Below, piece after piece: positions 25,298-34,209 of a stretch of DNA of 64,000 nt. The stretch spans positions 434,001 through 498,000 of the forward strand of contig OZ242345.1 in NCBI GenBank assembly GCA_965208605.1, given 5' to 3'. Below the pieces are notes generated by a model. It did not search any database, was not told the DNA's origin, and saw only the letters and a program-made list of their open reading frames with translations. Numbering within the stretch: the stretch's first letter is position 1; each line of letters starts with the position of its first letter. This DNA comes from UBA9659 sp965208605. Its GTDB lineage: Bacteria > Pseudomonadota > Gammaproteobacteria > Pseudomonadales > Azotimanducaceae. The position numbers and the translations under genes were made by a program.

Positions 25298-25471
25298 ATG
25301 ACATCTAGCGACACTTCATTAGCAGACTCTTTAGAAGAGAAGAGTTCACAAAACCCTTCAGAAGAGACGGATTCACAAAACGGCGCCACCGACAGTCTGG
25401 TGGCAGTGCTCGCGGTCATTATCCCCGTATTGGCGATAATCTTCTGGTTATCCGGCCTGCCGGTCAGTTGA
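25298..25471 (+). CDS. 57-residue single-pass membrane protein
   Basis: This small frame has a well-placed Shine-Dalgarno (CAGGAG, 7 bases before ATG). The product has a hydrophilic N-terminal half containing an imperfect eight-residue duplication (EEKSSQNP/EETDSQNG), then a clear membrane helix (LVAVLAVIIPVLAIIFWL) and a four-residue tail. It is divergent from cysI by 88 bp. No family is recognised. The period-24 repeat and the hydrophobic helix suggest real coding sequence rather than chance. Confidence 0.55.
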   Translation: MTSSDTSLADSLEEKSSQNPSEETDSQNGATDSLVAVLAVIIPVLAIIFWLSGLPVS

Positions 25472-25480
25472 ACATGACCC

Positions 25481-25795
25481 CATCATTCTTGCTCGTTCCT
25501 CTGGATTCCCGCCTACGGCGAGAATGACGGCGCGGAAGCCCCGCTCCTTCGGGCGGCTTACGGCGCCCCGCGCCGTCATTCTCGAGCTTGCTCGGGAATC
25601 CAGAGGAACAAAGGCAACCGCCTTGGGCATGTACACAACAACAAGATGGTTCGTCGCTCCCCGTCACTCTCGGGCTTGCCCCGGGAATCCAGCCCCCATC
25701 ATCTGGATTCCCGTCACCTCAGTCATCCCAGCCGATGGCTGGGATGACTGAGGTGACGAGAATGACGGCGCAGGGGCCGAAGCAGGCATCATTTA
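25481..25795. repeat. Compound block of dispersed hairpin elements
   Basis: The 317-bp gap between the small membrane protein and metH is filled with element copies in both orientations. A hairpin at 25712-25758 has 22-nt arms (CGTCACCTCAGTCATCCCAGCC and complement) around GAT. Standard cores at 25496-25532 and 25576-25608 flank an inverted GCGCCG-rich centre, followed by the flank AACAAAGGCAACCGCCTTGG and AACAACAAGATGGTTCGTCG. No gene is seen; open frames here reading VPLDSRASSRMTARG are the element translated. Confidence 0.88.
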
Positions 25796-28700
25796 TATTG
25801 CAGGTGCGGGGCTAGCCAGCCTTCAACAGCCTGCACCGACATGCCTTTTCTTTGGGCATAACACTTGACCTGGCTCTGGTCAATCTTACCTATGCCGAAG
25901 TATCTTGATTCAGGGTGGGCAAAATAAAAACCACTGACCGAGGCGGCGGGTGCCATGGCGAAGTTTTCCGTCATCGTCACCCCAATCTTATTGCTCGCCT
26001 CCAGTAGTGAAAATAAAGTTGCCTTCTCGGTATGGTCAGGGCAGGCGGGATAGCCGGGCGCTGGCCTGATACCTTTGTAGGCTTCCTTAATTAATTCTCC
26101 ATGGCTGAGGGTCTCCGCGGCGGCATAGCCCCAGTAGTTGGTGCGTACCAACTGATGCAGCCTTTCCGCCCAGGCTTCCGCCAATCGGTCGGCCAGTGCC
26201 TTCACCATAATGGCATTGTAGTCGTCATGCGCGGTTTCATATTCAGCCGCCAAAGACTGGACGCCCAGGCCCGCGGTGACCACAAAGCCGCCAATATAAT
26301 CCTGCTTCCCAGAATCAATAGGGGCAATGTAGTCGGCAAGGCAAAAATTGGGTTTGCCATCGGGCTTGTCCGTTTGCTGGCGCAGATGATGTAACCGGGC
26401 AAGTTCTTGTCGGTCCCCGGGAGCTTCTGCTACCCGGTCAAATAACACAATATCTTCCTCCTGGGAGTTGGCAGGCCAGAAGCCAAAGACTGCGCTTGCC
26501 TTGATACGCGCTTGTTGCACCAGGTCATCCAGCATAGCCAGGGCGTCCTGGTGCAGGCTACGGGCCGCGGCACCGACCTTTTTATCTTCAAGGATTTTCG
26601 GAAACTTGCCCGCCAGTTCCCAGGTAATAAAGAAGGGTGTCCAGTCAATGTAGGCTGCCAGGTCTGCCAAGGAGAAGTCAGTGATGACCTGGGTGCCGGT
26701 AAAGGTCGGGACCGGCGGCTGATACTGCTGCCAATCAATCAGTGGTTTGTTCTGACAAGCCCGATGGTAGGGCAGGGTATTGGATTTTGGTTTCCGATGG
26801 CGGTGGCGCGCGCTGATCTTTGCATACTCTTCGGCGAGGCGGGCAGCTAGTACGGGTTTCTTTTCCGAGTTGAGCAGCTGTGATACCACCCCCACTGCTT
26901 TGGAAGCATCCGGCACATAGGCAACAATATCCTGGTGGTAACAAGGGGCAATTTTTACCGCGGTATGGGCTTTGGAAGTGGTCGCACCGCCAATGAGTAG
27001 TGGCAAGGCAAGGCCGCGGCCTTGCATCTCCGCGGCAAGGTGTACCATCTCTTCTAAGGAGGGCGTAATGAGCCCGCTCACCCCGATGATATCAATGCCT
27101 TCTTCAAGGGCAGTCTGCAGTATCTTATCGCTAGGCACCATGACGCCCAGGTCCAGCACCTCATAGTTATTACATTGCAACACTACGCTCACGATATTCT
27201 TACCAATGTCATGCACATCACCCTTCACCGTAGCCATGAGAATCTTGCCTTTAGCGACCCGCGGCTGGGTTTTTCCGGCTTCAATAAACGGCACCAGATG
27301 CGCCACTGACTGCTTCATGACCCGGGCACTCTTGACCACCTGTGGGAGGAACATCTTGCCGGCACCAAAGAGGTCGCCCACTTCATTCATGCCATCCATC
27401 AAGGGGCCTTCAATCACTTCTATAGGCTGGGCAAACTGCAACCGTGCTGCCTCGGTGTCGTCAACAATGTATTGATTGATACCCTTGACCAGGGCATAGC
27501 TCAGACGCCCCGCAACATCCTGGTCCCGCCATGCCAGGTCGGTGCTGGCGGTTTGCCGACCTCGGCCAGCATATTCCACGGCGACATCCAAGAGGCGTTC
27601 CGTAGCGTCTGTATGACGGTTCAGCAGCACATCTTCAATAGGCACCTTGAGCTTAGCAGGAATGTCTTCATAAAGACCCAGTTGCCCGGCATTGACAATG
27701 CCCATCCTGAGCCCGGCCTTGATCGCGTGATATAAAAACACCGTGTGAATTGCTTCCCGAACGGCGTCATTGCCCCGGAAGGAGAAGGACACATTAGATA
27801 TGCCACCAGACACCAGGGCATGCGGCAGTTCGCGGTTGATGTAGGTGCAGGCGTCAATAAAGTCCTTGCCATATTGATTGTGTTCTTCAATACCAGTGGC
27901 CACGGCAAACACATTCGGATCAAAGATGATGTCCTCCGGGGGGAAGTCCAATTCCTGCACCAGGAGCTCGTAGGAGCGTTTGCAGATTGCTTGCTTACGC
28001 CCCAGGTTGTCGGCTTGCCCCTGCTCATCAAAGGCCATGACCACGACTGCGGCACCATAATCCAGGCACAGACGCGCCGCGGCTATAAACTTCTGCGCGC
28101 CTTCTTTTAGGCTGATGGAATTGACGATTGCCTTGCCTTGAATGCACTTCAAGCCAGCCTCAATGATCTCCCATTTGGAACTGTCCACCATGATCGGTAC
28201 CCGAGCAATATCCGGCTCGGCAGCAACCAGATGCAAAAACTTCACCATGGCGGCTTTGGAATCCAGCATGCCTTCATCCATGTTGATATCAATAATCTGG
28301 GCACCGTTATTGACCTGCTGCTGGGTCACCTGCAGGGCTTCTTCGTAATTTTCCTCACGGATGAGCCGGGCGAACTGAGTAGAACCGGTGACATTAGACC
28401 GCTCGCCTATATTGACGAATAGCGAGTCGTCGTTTATCTCAAATGCTTCCAGGCCGCTGAGGAGGCAGTAATGCTGTCGTGCCGGGGGCTGCCTTACCGC
28501 TGCCCCGGCGGCAATTTCTGAAAATGCCTTGATATGTGCCGTGGTAGTGCCGCAGCAACCCCCGATAATGTTGACCAGACCGGCATCCAGATAGTCTTGC
28601 ATGGCCCTGACCATAGTCTCGACACTTTCATCATAGGCACCGAATTCATTGGGCAGACCACGATTGGGATAGGCGGACACGAAGCAATCCGCGACTCTGG

Positions 28701-29484
28701 AGATTTGTGCCACATAGGTACGCAGGTCATCGGCACCGAGCGCGCAGTTAAAGCCGACACTCAAGGGCTGGGCATGCCGAATAGATGCCCAGAAGGCCTC
28801 CACCGTCTGCCCGGACAAGAGCCGGCCACTGGCATCGGTAATCGTGCCCGAGAGCATGATCGGCAGGCTGCTAGTCCGTTCCGCAAAGACTCGGCGGGCG
28901 GCAAAGATGGCTGCTTTGGCATTCAGCACATCAAAGATAGTCTCTATCAAAATGAGGTCCACGCCACCGTCCATGAGGGCATTGATACACACGGAGTAGT
29001 CGGTCACCAGCTCATCAAAACTGAGGCTGCGGAAACCCGGGTCGCGCACCTCCGGGGACAGGCTGGTAGACCGCGTGGTTGGACCCACCGCACCGGCAAC
29101 GAATCTTGGCTTATTCGGGGCGGCGGCAGTCATCTCATCGGCGACCTCTCGGCAGAGGCGGGCCGCCGTTAGATTCAGTTCATAACAGATGTCCTCTAGA
29201 ACGTAGTCCGCCTGGGACACGGCATTGGCAGTAAAGGTGTTAGTTTCAATAATGTCGGCACCGGCACGCAGATAAGCCCGATGAATATCTTGGATGGCCT
29301 CCGGCTGGGTGAGCACCAGCAGATCGCTGTTGCCTTTCAAGTCCATTGAATGATCCTGAAATCTCGCCCCTCGAAAATCACTTTCATCCAGGGCAAGGGC
29401 TTGAATGGCAGTCCCCATGGCACCATCCAGCACCAGCACTCGCTGTTGCAGCGCGGCGCGAATTAACTGAGCAGATGAATGCAT
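25789..29484 (-). CDS. metH: Cobalamin-dependent methionine synthase
   Basis: MetH transfers a methyl group from methyltetrahydrofolate to homocysteine through cobalamin. Starting at the ATG at 29484, the homocysteine domain opens with LVLDGAMGTAIQ and ends with the zinc cysteines in GGCCGTTTAH. The pterin domain contains NIGERSNVTGS and VDSSKW. The cobalamin-binding site has GDVHDIGKNIV, whose His is the lower cobalt ligand, with GVSGLITPS after it. The C-terminal activation domain (from about residue 900) binds S-adenosylmethionine and ends near the YFGIGKIDQSQ segment. All modules of the roughly 1,230-residue family are present. A longer frame from 29586 would overlap the divergent clpS leader. 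No cobalamin riboswitch was found upstream. Confidence 0.97.
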   Translation of the reverse strand: MHSSAQLIRAALQQRVLVLDGAMGTAIQALALDESDFRGARFQDHSMDLKGNSDLLVLTQPEAIQDIHRAYLRAGADIIETNTFTANAVSQADYVLEDICYELNLTAARLCREVADEMTAAAPNKPRFVAGAVGPTTRSTSLSPEVRDPGFRSLSFDELVTDYSVCINALMDGGVDLILIETIFDVLNAKAAIFAARRVFAERTSSLPIMLSGTITDASGRLLSGQTVEAFWASIRHAQPLSVGFNCALGADDLRTYVAQISRVADCFVSAYPNRGLPNEFGAYDESVETMVRAMQDYLDAGLVNIIGGCCGTTTAHIKAFSEIAAGAAVRQPPARQHYCLLSGLEAFEINDDSLFVNIGERSNVTGSTQFARLIREENYEEALQVTQQQVNNGAQIIDINMDEGMLDSKAAMVKFLHLVAAEPDIARVPIMVDSSKWEIIEAGLKCIQGKAIVNSISLKEGAQKFIAAARLCLDYGAAVVVMAFDEQGQADNLGRKQAICKRSYELLVQELDFPPEDIIFDPNVFAVATGIEEHNQYGKDFIDACTYINRELPHALVSGGISNVSFSFRGNDAVREAIHTVFLYHAIKAGLRMGIVNAGQLGLYEDIPAKLKVPIEDVLLNRHTDATERLLDVAVEYAGRGRQTASTDLAWRDQDVAGRLSYALVKGINQYIVDDTEAARLQFAQPIEVIEGPLMDGMNEVGDLFGAGKMFLPQVVKSARVMKQSVAHLVPFIEAGKTQPRVAKGKILMATVKGDVHDIGKNIVSVVLQCNNYEVLDLGVMVPSDKILQTALEEGIDIIGVSGLITPSLEEMVHLAAEMQGRGLALPLLIGGATTSKAHTAVKIAPCYHQDIVAYVPDASKAVGVVSQLLNSEKKPVLAARLAEEYAKISARHRHRKPKSNTLPYHRACQNKPLIDWQQYQPPVPTFTGTQVITDFSLADLAAYIDWTPFFITWELAGKFPKILEDKKVGAAARSLHQDALAMLDDLVQQARIKASAVFGFWPANSQEEDIVLFDRVAEAPGDRQELARLHHLRQQTDKPDGKPNFCLADYIAPIDSGKQDYIGGFVVTAGLGVQSLAAEYETAHDDYNAIMVKALADRLAEAWAERLHQLVRTNYWGYAAAETLSHGELIKEAYKGIRPAPGYPACPDHTEKATLFSLLEASNKIGVTMTENFAMAPAASVSGFYFAHPESRYFGIGKIDQSQVKCYAQRKGMSVQAVEGWLAPHLQYK

Positions 29485-29579
29485 GACGGGGTAGACCGGG
29501 TTTATCTTTTGGGGTGCAATAATAGCAGAGAATATGGCACTATCCCCCAAAGGGGGTGGACTTGAGACCGCTAATACAG

Positions 29580-29936
29580 ATGTCAAAAAAATCCCACAAC
29601 ACTTTACACACTGACCACCGACCTGAGCGGGACCTGCTGGTTCTTGAAAGGCAGACTGAACCAGTAACCAAAAAACCGCCCCTGTTCAGCGTCGTGTTGT
29701 TTAATGATGACTACACCCCTATGGGATTTGTGGTAGAAGTGCTAGGCATTTTCTTCGGGATGAATTATGAGCAGGCAACGCAGATTATGCTCGCCATACA
29801 CACCACCGGTGCTGCTCCCTGCGGAGTCTTTACCCGAGACATAGCGGAAACCAAATCTGCCCAGATCAATCAGTATGCTCAGGATAATCAACACCCGCTC
29901 GTCTCAGCCATTGAAGCTGTAGATGACGAGGAATAA
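29580..29936 (+). CDS. clpS: ATP-dependent Clp protease adaptor ClpS
   Basis: ClpS delivers N-end-rule substrates to ClpAP. The core FSVVLFNDDYTPMGFVVEVL, with the conserved DDYTPM, is followed by MLAIHTTGAAPCGVFTRDIAETK, which holds the ClpA-contact and N-degron-pocket residues. The protein is 118 residues from the ATG at 29580; a GTG at 29556 would add eight. The N-terminal tail is longer than in E. coli and poorly conserved. clpA follows 17 bp after the stop. Confidence 0.95.
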   Translation: MSKKSHNTLHTDHRPERDLLVLERQTEPVTKKPPLFSVVLFNDDYTPMGFVVEVLGIFFGMNYEQATQIMLAIHTTGAAPCGVFTRDIAETKSAQINQYAQDNQHPLVSAIEAVDDEE

Positions 29937-29953
29937 ACTGGAATAATATCAGT

Positions 29954-32218
29954 ATGTTAGGACGAGAACTTAAAGTAACACTCAATCTCTCTTTCAGGGA
30001 GGCCCGGAAGCAGCGGCATGAATTGCTGAGCGTTGAGCACCTCCTGCTCGCCTTGTTAGGTAATACCTCTGTGGTCAAGGTGCTCAATGCCTGTGATGCG
30101 GATATAGAAAAACTGCAAACTGCCCTGGAAGAGTTTATTGACAAGACCACACCCCGTATCTCTCCAGGCATTGAAAACCAAGACACCGAGCCGACTATTG
30201 GCTTCCAACGGGTGCTCCAACGCGCGGTCTTCCATGTTCAGTCCAGCAATCGGGATGAAGTAGACGGTGCCAATGTGCTGGTTGCTATGTACAGCGAACA
30301 GGAAAGCCAAGCCGTCTATCTGTTAAAACAGCAGGGTATAGAACGGATTGATCTGGTCAATTACATCGCGCATGGCGTGACCCGGAAGAGTGAGACCGGG
30401 GAGGCGCGAGAAGACCTACTCGAAACGGGCGCGGACGGGGAGGCAGCAGAAGCCACCCCTCTGGATCTATACACCACCAATCTCAATGAAGCAGCAAAAA
30501 ACGGTGCCATTGATCCGCTGGTGGGCCGAGTCAATGAAGTGGAAAGAATCATCCAGACCCTGTCCCGCCGCCGTAAGAACAACCCCTTGCTCGTGGGCGA
30601 GGCGGGGGTAGGCAAGACCGCCATTGCCGAGGGGCTGGCAAGGATGATTGTGGAAGGCAAGGTGCCTGAGGTGATTAAAGACAGCACCGTCTATGCCCTT
30701 GACCTAGGTGCCCTTTTGGCCGGCACCAAATATCGCGGCGACTTTGAACGGCGCCTCAAGGGGCTGCTTAACCAACTCAAAAGTGAGCCCGGGCAGGTGT
30801 TGTTTATTGATGAAATCCACACCGTCATAGGAGCCGGTTCGGCTTCTGGCGGGGTGATGGATGCGTCCAACCTGCTCAAACCCATGCTTGCTTCAGGCAC
30901 CATTCGCTGTATAGGTTCCACCACCTACAAAGAATATCGGGGTATTTTTGATAAGGATCATGCCCTGTCCAGACGCTTCCAAAAAATTGATGTGGAAGAA
31001 CCCAATCTTGAAGACACCTACGCCATCTTGAAGGGCCTCAAGCCCAGTTATGAAGCGCACCATCAGGTAAAGTACAGCGACCGCGCAATACGCGCGGCGG
31101 CAGAGCTTGCCAGCCGGTACATCAATGACCGCAAGTTGCCCGACAAGGCTATTGATGTCATTGATGAGGTGGGGGCCTATCAGCGGCTACAACCCGCGCA
31201 TCGGCGTAAGAAGCAAATATCGGTGCGCGATGTGGAACAGATGGTTGCCAGGATAGCGCGGATACCGCCGAGGAATATATCCAGTTCCGACAAGAACCTA
31301 TTGAAAGACCTGGAAGCCAATTTGAAAATGGTAATCTTCGGTCAGGACGAGGCTATCAAAAGTCTAGCTAGTGCTATTCGGCTTGCTCGGGCCGGGCTGC
31401 GAGAGGAGGGCAAGCCCATAGGTGCCTATCTGTTAGCGGGTCCAACGGGTGTCGGCAAGACAGAAATCTGCCGCCAACTTGCCCGGATCATGGGTATTGA
31501 GCTGGTGCGCTTTGATATGTCCGAATATATGGAACGGCACACCGTCTCCCGGCTGATAGGCTCGCCCCCGGGCTATGTCGGCTATGACCAGGGGGGGCTA
31601 CTGACCGAGGCGGTGACCAAGCACCCGCATTGTGTGTTGTTGTTAGATGAGGTGGAGAAGGCACATCCAGAGATCTTTAATCTTTTATTGCAGGTGTTTG
31701 ACCACGGCACCCTGACGGACAACAGCGGTCGCAAAGCAGACTTCCGGAACATTGTTATTGCCATGACCACCAATGCCGGGGCAATAGAAATGAGCCGCAA
31801 TTCCATCGGCTTTACCACCCAGGATCATGCTCCAGATGGAATGGAACTCATCAAGAAGCTCTTCGCCCCGGAGTTTCGTAATCGGCTTGATGCCATTATC
31901 CAGTTCAATGCCTTGCCGATGGAAGTGATCAAAACTGTGGTGGACAAATTCCTGGTAGAAATCCAGGTGCAATTAGATCCTAAAAAAGTACAGTTGGAGA
32001 TAGATGATAGTGCCCGTGCTTGGCTGGCTGAGCATGGTTATGACGAGAAGATGGGTGCCCGGCCCATGCAACGGCTGATTCAAGACAAGATTAAAAAAGA
32101 ACTTGCTGAGGATATTCTGTTTGGCAGGTTGGCACATGGCGGCGGGGTAGTGCGAGTGCTAGTACGGGATAATGATCTGGTGTTGGATATTGAAGCGCCC
32201 GTCACTGAGACTGTTTGA
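29954..32218 (+). CDS. clpA: ATP-dependent Clp protease ATP-binding subunit ClpA
   Basis: ClpA unfolds proteins for ClpP. The 754-residue chain has the double Clp-N domain (LSFREARKQRHELLSVEHLLLALL at the start), then two AAA+ modules: Walker A GEAGVGKTAIAEG near residue 215 with VLFIDEIHTVIGAG, and GPTGVGKTEICRQL near residue 495 with VLLLDEVEKAHPE. The D2 part ends with the LAEHGYDEKMGARPMQRLIQ segment. It is co-transcribed with clpS and convergent with infA. Confidence 0.97.
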   Translation: MLGRELKVTLNLSFREARKQRHELLSVEHLLLALLGNTSVVKVLNACDADIEKLQTALEEFIDKTTPRISPGIENQDTEPTIGFQRVLQRAVFHVQSSNRDEVDGANVLVAMYSEQESQAVYLLKQQGIERIDLVNYIAHGVTRKSETGEAREDLLETGADGEAAEATPLDLYTTNLNEAAKNGAIDPLVGRVNEVERIIQTLSRRRKNNPLLVGEAGVGKTAIAEGLARMIVEGKVPEVIKDSTVYALDLGALLAGTKYRGDFERRLKGLLNQLKSEPGQVLFIDEIHTVIGAGSASGGVMDASNLLKPMLASGTIRCIGSTTYKEYRGIFDKDHALSRRFQKIDVEEPNLEDTYAILKGLKPSYEAHHQVKYSDRAIRAAAELASRYINDRKLPDKAIDVIDEVGAYQRLQPAHRRKKQISVRDVEQMVARIARIPPRNISSSDKNLLKDLEANLKMVIFGQDEAIKSLASAIRLARAGLREEGKPIGAYLLAGPTGVGKTEICRQLARIMGIELVRFDMSEYMERHTVSRLIGSPPGYVGYDQGGLLTEAVTKHPHCVLLLDEVEKAHPEIFNLLLQVFDHGTLTDNSGRKADFRNIVIAMTTNAGAIEMSRNSIGFTTQDHAPDGMELIKKLFAPEFRNRLDAIIQFNALPMEVIKTVVDKFLVEIQVQLDPKKVQLEIDDSARAWLAEHGYDEKMGARPMQRLIQDKIKKELAEDILFGRLAHGGGVVRVLVRDNDLVLDIEAPVTETV

Positions 32219-32232
32219 GTTGCTCGCTCAGG

Positions 32233-32448
32233 CTATTCTCTGAAGATGATGCGCCCCTTGGAAAAATCATAAGGCGTCAATTCCACCTTCACCTTATCAC
32301 CGGTCAAAATCTTGATGTAATGTTTACGCATCTTCCCACTGATGTGTGCGGTGATGGTATGTCCATTTTCTAATTCAACACGGAACATGGTGTTGGGTAG
32401 GGTATCCTTCACCAGGCCAGACATCTCTATTTGTGCTTCTTTTGCCAT
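32233..32448 (-). CDS. infA: Translation initiation factor IF-1
   Basis: This S1-fold protein of 71 residues binds the 30S A site during initiation. FRVELENGHTITAHISGKMRKHYIKILTGDKV is the conserved core. The start is preceded by GAGGAAC. The gene is convergent with clpA, as in Pseudomonas and E. coli. Its upstream region (32464-32540) is filled by a T-rich tandem repeat. Confidence 0.97.
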   Translation of the reverse strand: MAKEAQIEMSGLVKDTLPNTMFRVELENGHTITAHISGKMRKHYIKILTGDKVKVELTPYDFSKGRIIFRE

Positions 32449-32463
32449 CTGGTTCCTCGACTG

Positions 32464-32540
32464 TCATTGCTTATGACTTTTTTTATGCCCGTTTTTATGA
32501 CCATTGCTTATGCGCGTTTTTATGACCATTTTTATGAGCA
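32464..32540. repeat. T-rich tandem repeat upstream of infA
   Basis: Units of the type CATTGCTTATGA and CGTTTTTATGACCATT alternate for about 75 bp. The word TTTTTATG is repeated four times. It lies where the infA promoter should be and resembles the array at 3024-3085. Confidence 0.65.
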
Positions 32541-32609
32541 GGTCCGGCGACCCGCTCCATTGGCGCGCATTCTGCCTGAAATACCCCTCAAAATAAAACC
32601 CCCAGCCCG

Positions 32610-33575
32610 TCATTCTTGTTGTGCATCCAGCTCATCCAGATATTTTTCAGCATCAAGGGCGGCCATACACCCAAAGCCAGCAGAGGTCACCGCCTGCCGA
32701 TACACCGGGTCGGCAACATCACCGGCTGCAAAAACCCCGGGGATGCTGGTTGCCGTAGAGTTGCCTGCTAAGCCTGATTGGGTGGTGATGTAACCCCCGC
32801 GCATAGCGAGTTGATCAACAAAAATATCAGTGTTAGGGCGGTGCCCTATGGCAATAAAGATGCCCCTTAAATCACATGTAGTCACCCGTTGAGTGTTGAC
32901 ATCTTTGATACGCATGCCGGTAACTCCCATAGCATCACCGAGGACTTCATCAAGTTGATGCTCCCAGTGGAGCTTGATGTTGTCCTTCGCAAATACCCGT
33001 TGCTGGAGCATCTTCTCACCCCGAAACGTATCTCTTCTATGCACCAGGGTAACTTCCGAGGCAATGTTGGCGAGGTAGAGGGCTTCTTCCAAGGCAGTAT
33101 TACCACCACCAATCACGGCTACCTTCTGTTGCTTGTAGAAAAACCCATCACAGGTTGCACAGGCACTGACACCCTTACCCTTGAAGGCTTCCTCCGAGGC
33201 GAGGCCAAGATATTGTGCCGTAGCACCGGTCGCAATAATCAAGGCATCCGCGGTGTAACCGGTCTCGTTGCCCAGCAAACGGAAGGGACGTTGCGCCAGC
33301 TCAGCAGTGTGAATATGATCATAGAGCACCCGGGTATCAAAGCGTTCAGCATGGGCTTGCATCCTGAGCATCAGGTCGGGTCCCTGCAAACCGGTTACAT
33401 CGCCAGGCCAATTATCAACATCCGTAGTGGTGCTGAGTTGGCCACCCGTTTCAATGCCGGTGATAAGTACCGGTTGCAAATTAGCTCTTGCCGCATAGAC
33501 AGCGGCCGTAAAGCCAGCGGGTCCTGAACCCAAAATTAACAGCCGCTGATGTAGCTCTTTATAACCTTCTTGCAT
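32610..33575 (-). CDS. trxB: Thioredoxin-disulfide reductase
   Basis: TrxB passes electrons from NADPH through FAD to thioredoxin. The FAD-binding LLILGSGPAGFTAAVYAARA is near residue 12, the redox pair is in SACATCDGFFY near residue 136, the NADPH loop is VAVIGGGNTALEEALYLA near residue 152, and the C-terminal GVFAAGDVADPVYRQAVTSAG closes the FAD site. The length of 321 is standard. It points opposite to ftsK, as in Pseudomonas. Confidence 0.97.
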   Translation of the reverse strand: MQEGYKELHQRLLILGSGPAGFTAAVYAARANLQPVLITGIETGGQLSTTTDVDNWPGDVTGLQGPDLMLRMQAHAERFDTRVLYDHIHTAELAQRPFRLLGNETGYTADALIIATGATAQYLGLASEEAFKGKGVSACATCDGFFYKQQKVAVIGGGNTALEEALYLANIASEVTLVHRRDTFRGEKMLQQRVFAKDNIKLHWEHQLDEVLGDAMGVTGMRIKDVNTQRVTTCDLRGIFIAIGHRPNTDIFVDQLAMRGGYITTQSGLAGNSTATSIPGVFAAGDVADPVYRQAVTSAGFGCMAALDAEKYLDELDAQQE

Positions 33576-33603
33576 GATGATATCTGCCTAAGCACTAATA
33601 AAA

Positions 33604-33981
33604 CTAGGTAGTAATAGACTTTCGCGCCAATAAAAAAGCCTCGGCATGGCGATGCCCAGCAATAATCTGCCAGAGGGTTCGGCCCTGCTTGTCCTGGGCA
33701 TCCAGGTTTCTTTCGGCCTGGCTGAAAAATACGAGAAACCGAGCAAAGTCTTCTGGACGCATGCTGCGATATGCCTTGAGCAGCACATGAAAATCAGCGG
33801 CTTCGCGCCGTGCTACATTCTGATTTTCGTCCGGATTTGCGTCCGGGTTTTCGTCCGGGCTCGTCAGATGATTTACAGGCGCGTTGACAGCAGTACTGAT
33901 AAGGTAGGGTTGCAGATTGAGAAAACTTTTAACCCTATCGTCATCCCATACTTCGTCGGTCACCTGAGCAATTTTTGCCAT
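33604..33981 (-). CDS. PA4642 family protein of unknown function
   Basis: The 125-residue protein matches the gammaproteobacterial PA4642 family: the start AKIAQVTDEVWDDDRVKSFL, the AADFHVLLKAYRSMRPEDFARFLVFF helix pair and the DAQDKQGRTLWQIIAGHR segment, which resembles an ankyrin-like turn. No activity is known. Between the two parts, residues about 42-54 carry a 12-bp repeat (DENPDANPDENQ). It lies upstream of trxB on the same strand. Confidence 0.8.
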   Translation of the reverse strand: MAKIAQVTDEVWDDDRVKSFLNLQPYLISTAVNAPVNHLTSPDENPDANPDENQNVARREAADFHVLLKAYRSMRPEDFARFLVFFSQAERNLDAQDKQGRTLWQIIAGHRHAEAFLLARKSITT

Positions 33982-34209
33982 GCGTCATGCCTCCAAAAAC
34001 ATTCTACATCAAGGCATCAGTCTAGCAGTAAGATATGGTATGTGTTCACCAATTCACTTGTTCCTCTGGATTCTACCATGCCAAACGGCAGTCTTCTCAG
34101 ATGACAAGATGGGACAACACCTATAGACAGGCTAGACTAGCCTTGCGTGAAACCAGCAGAGGGGGCAAGATTTGTTGGTATCCTTTAGCAGACCCAGAGT
34201 AACCAGAAG

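Noticed and set aside
25448..25751. Several open frames reading VPLDSRASSRMTARG and similar, also at 5440-5814 and 51707-52258
   Set aside because: These are the dispersed hairpin element read as protein; the same peptide appears wherever the element occurs, in either orientation.
29485..29579. Cobalamin riboswitch for metH
   Set aside because: The leader is under 100 bp before the divergent clpS, and no B12-box-like sequence is seen.
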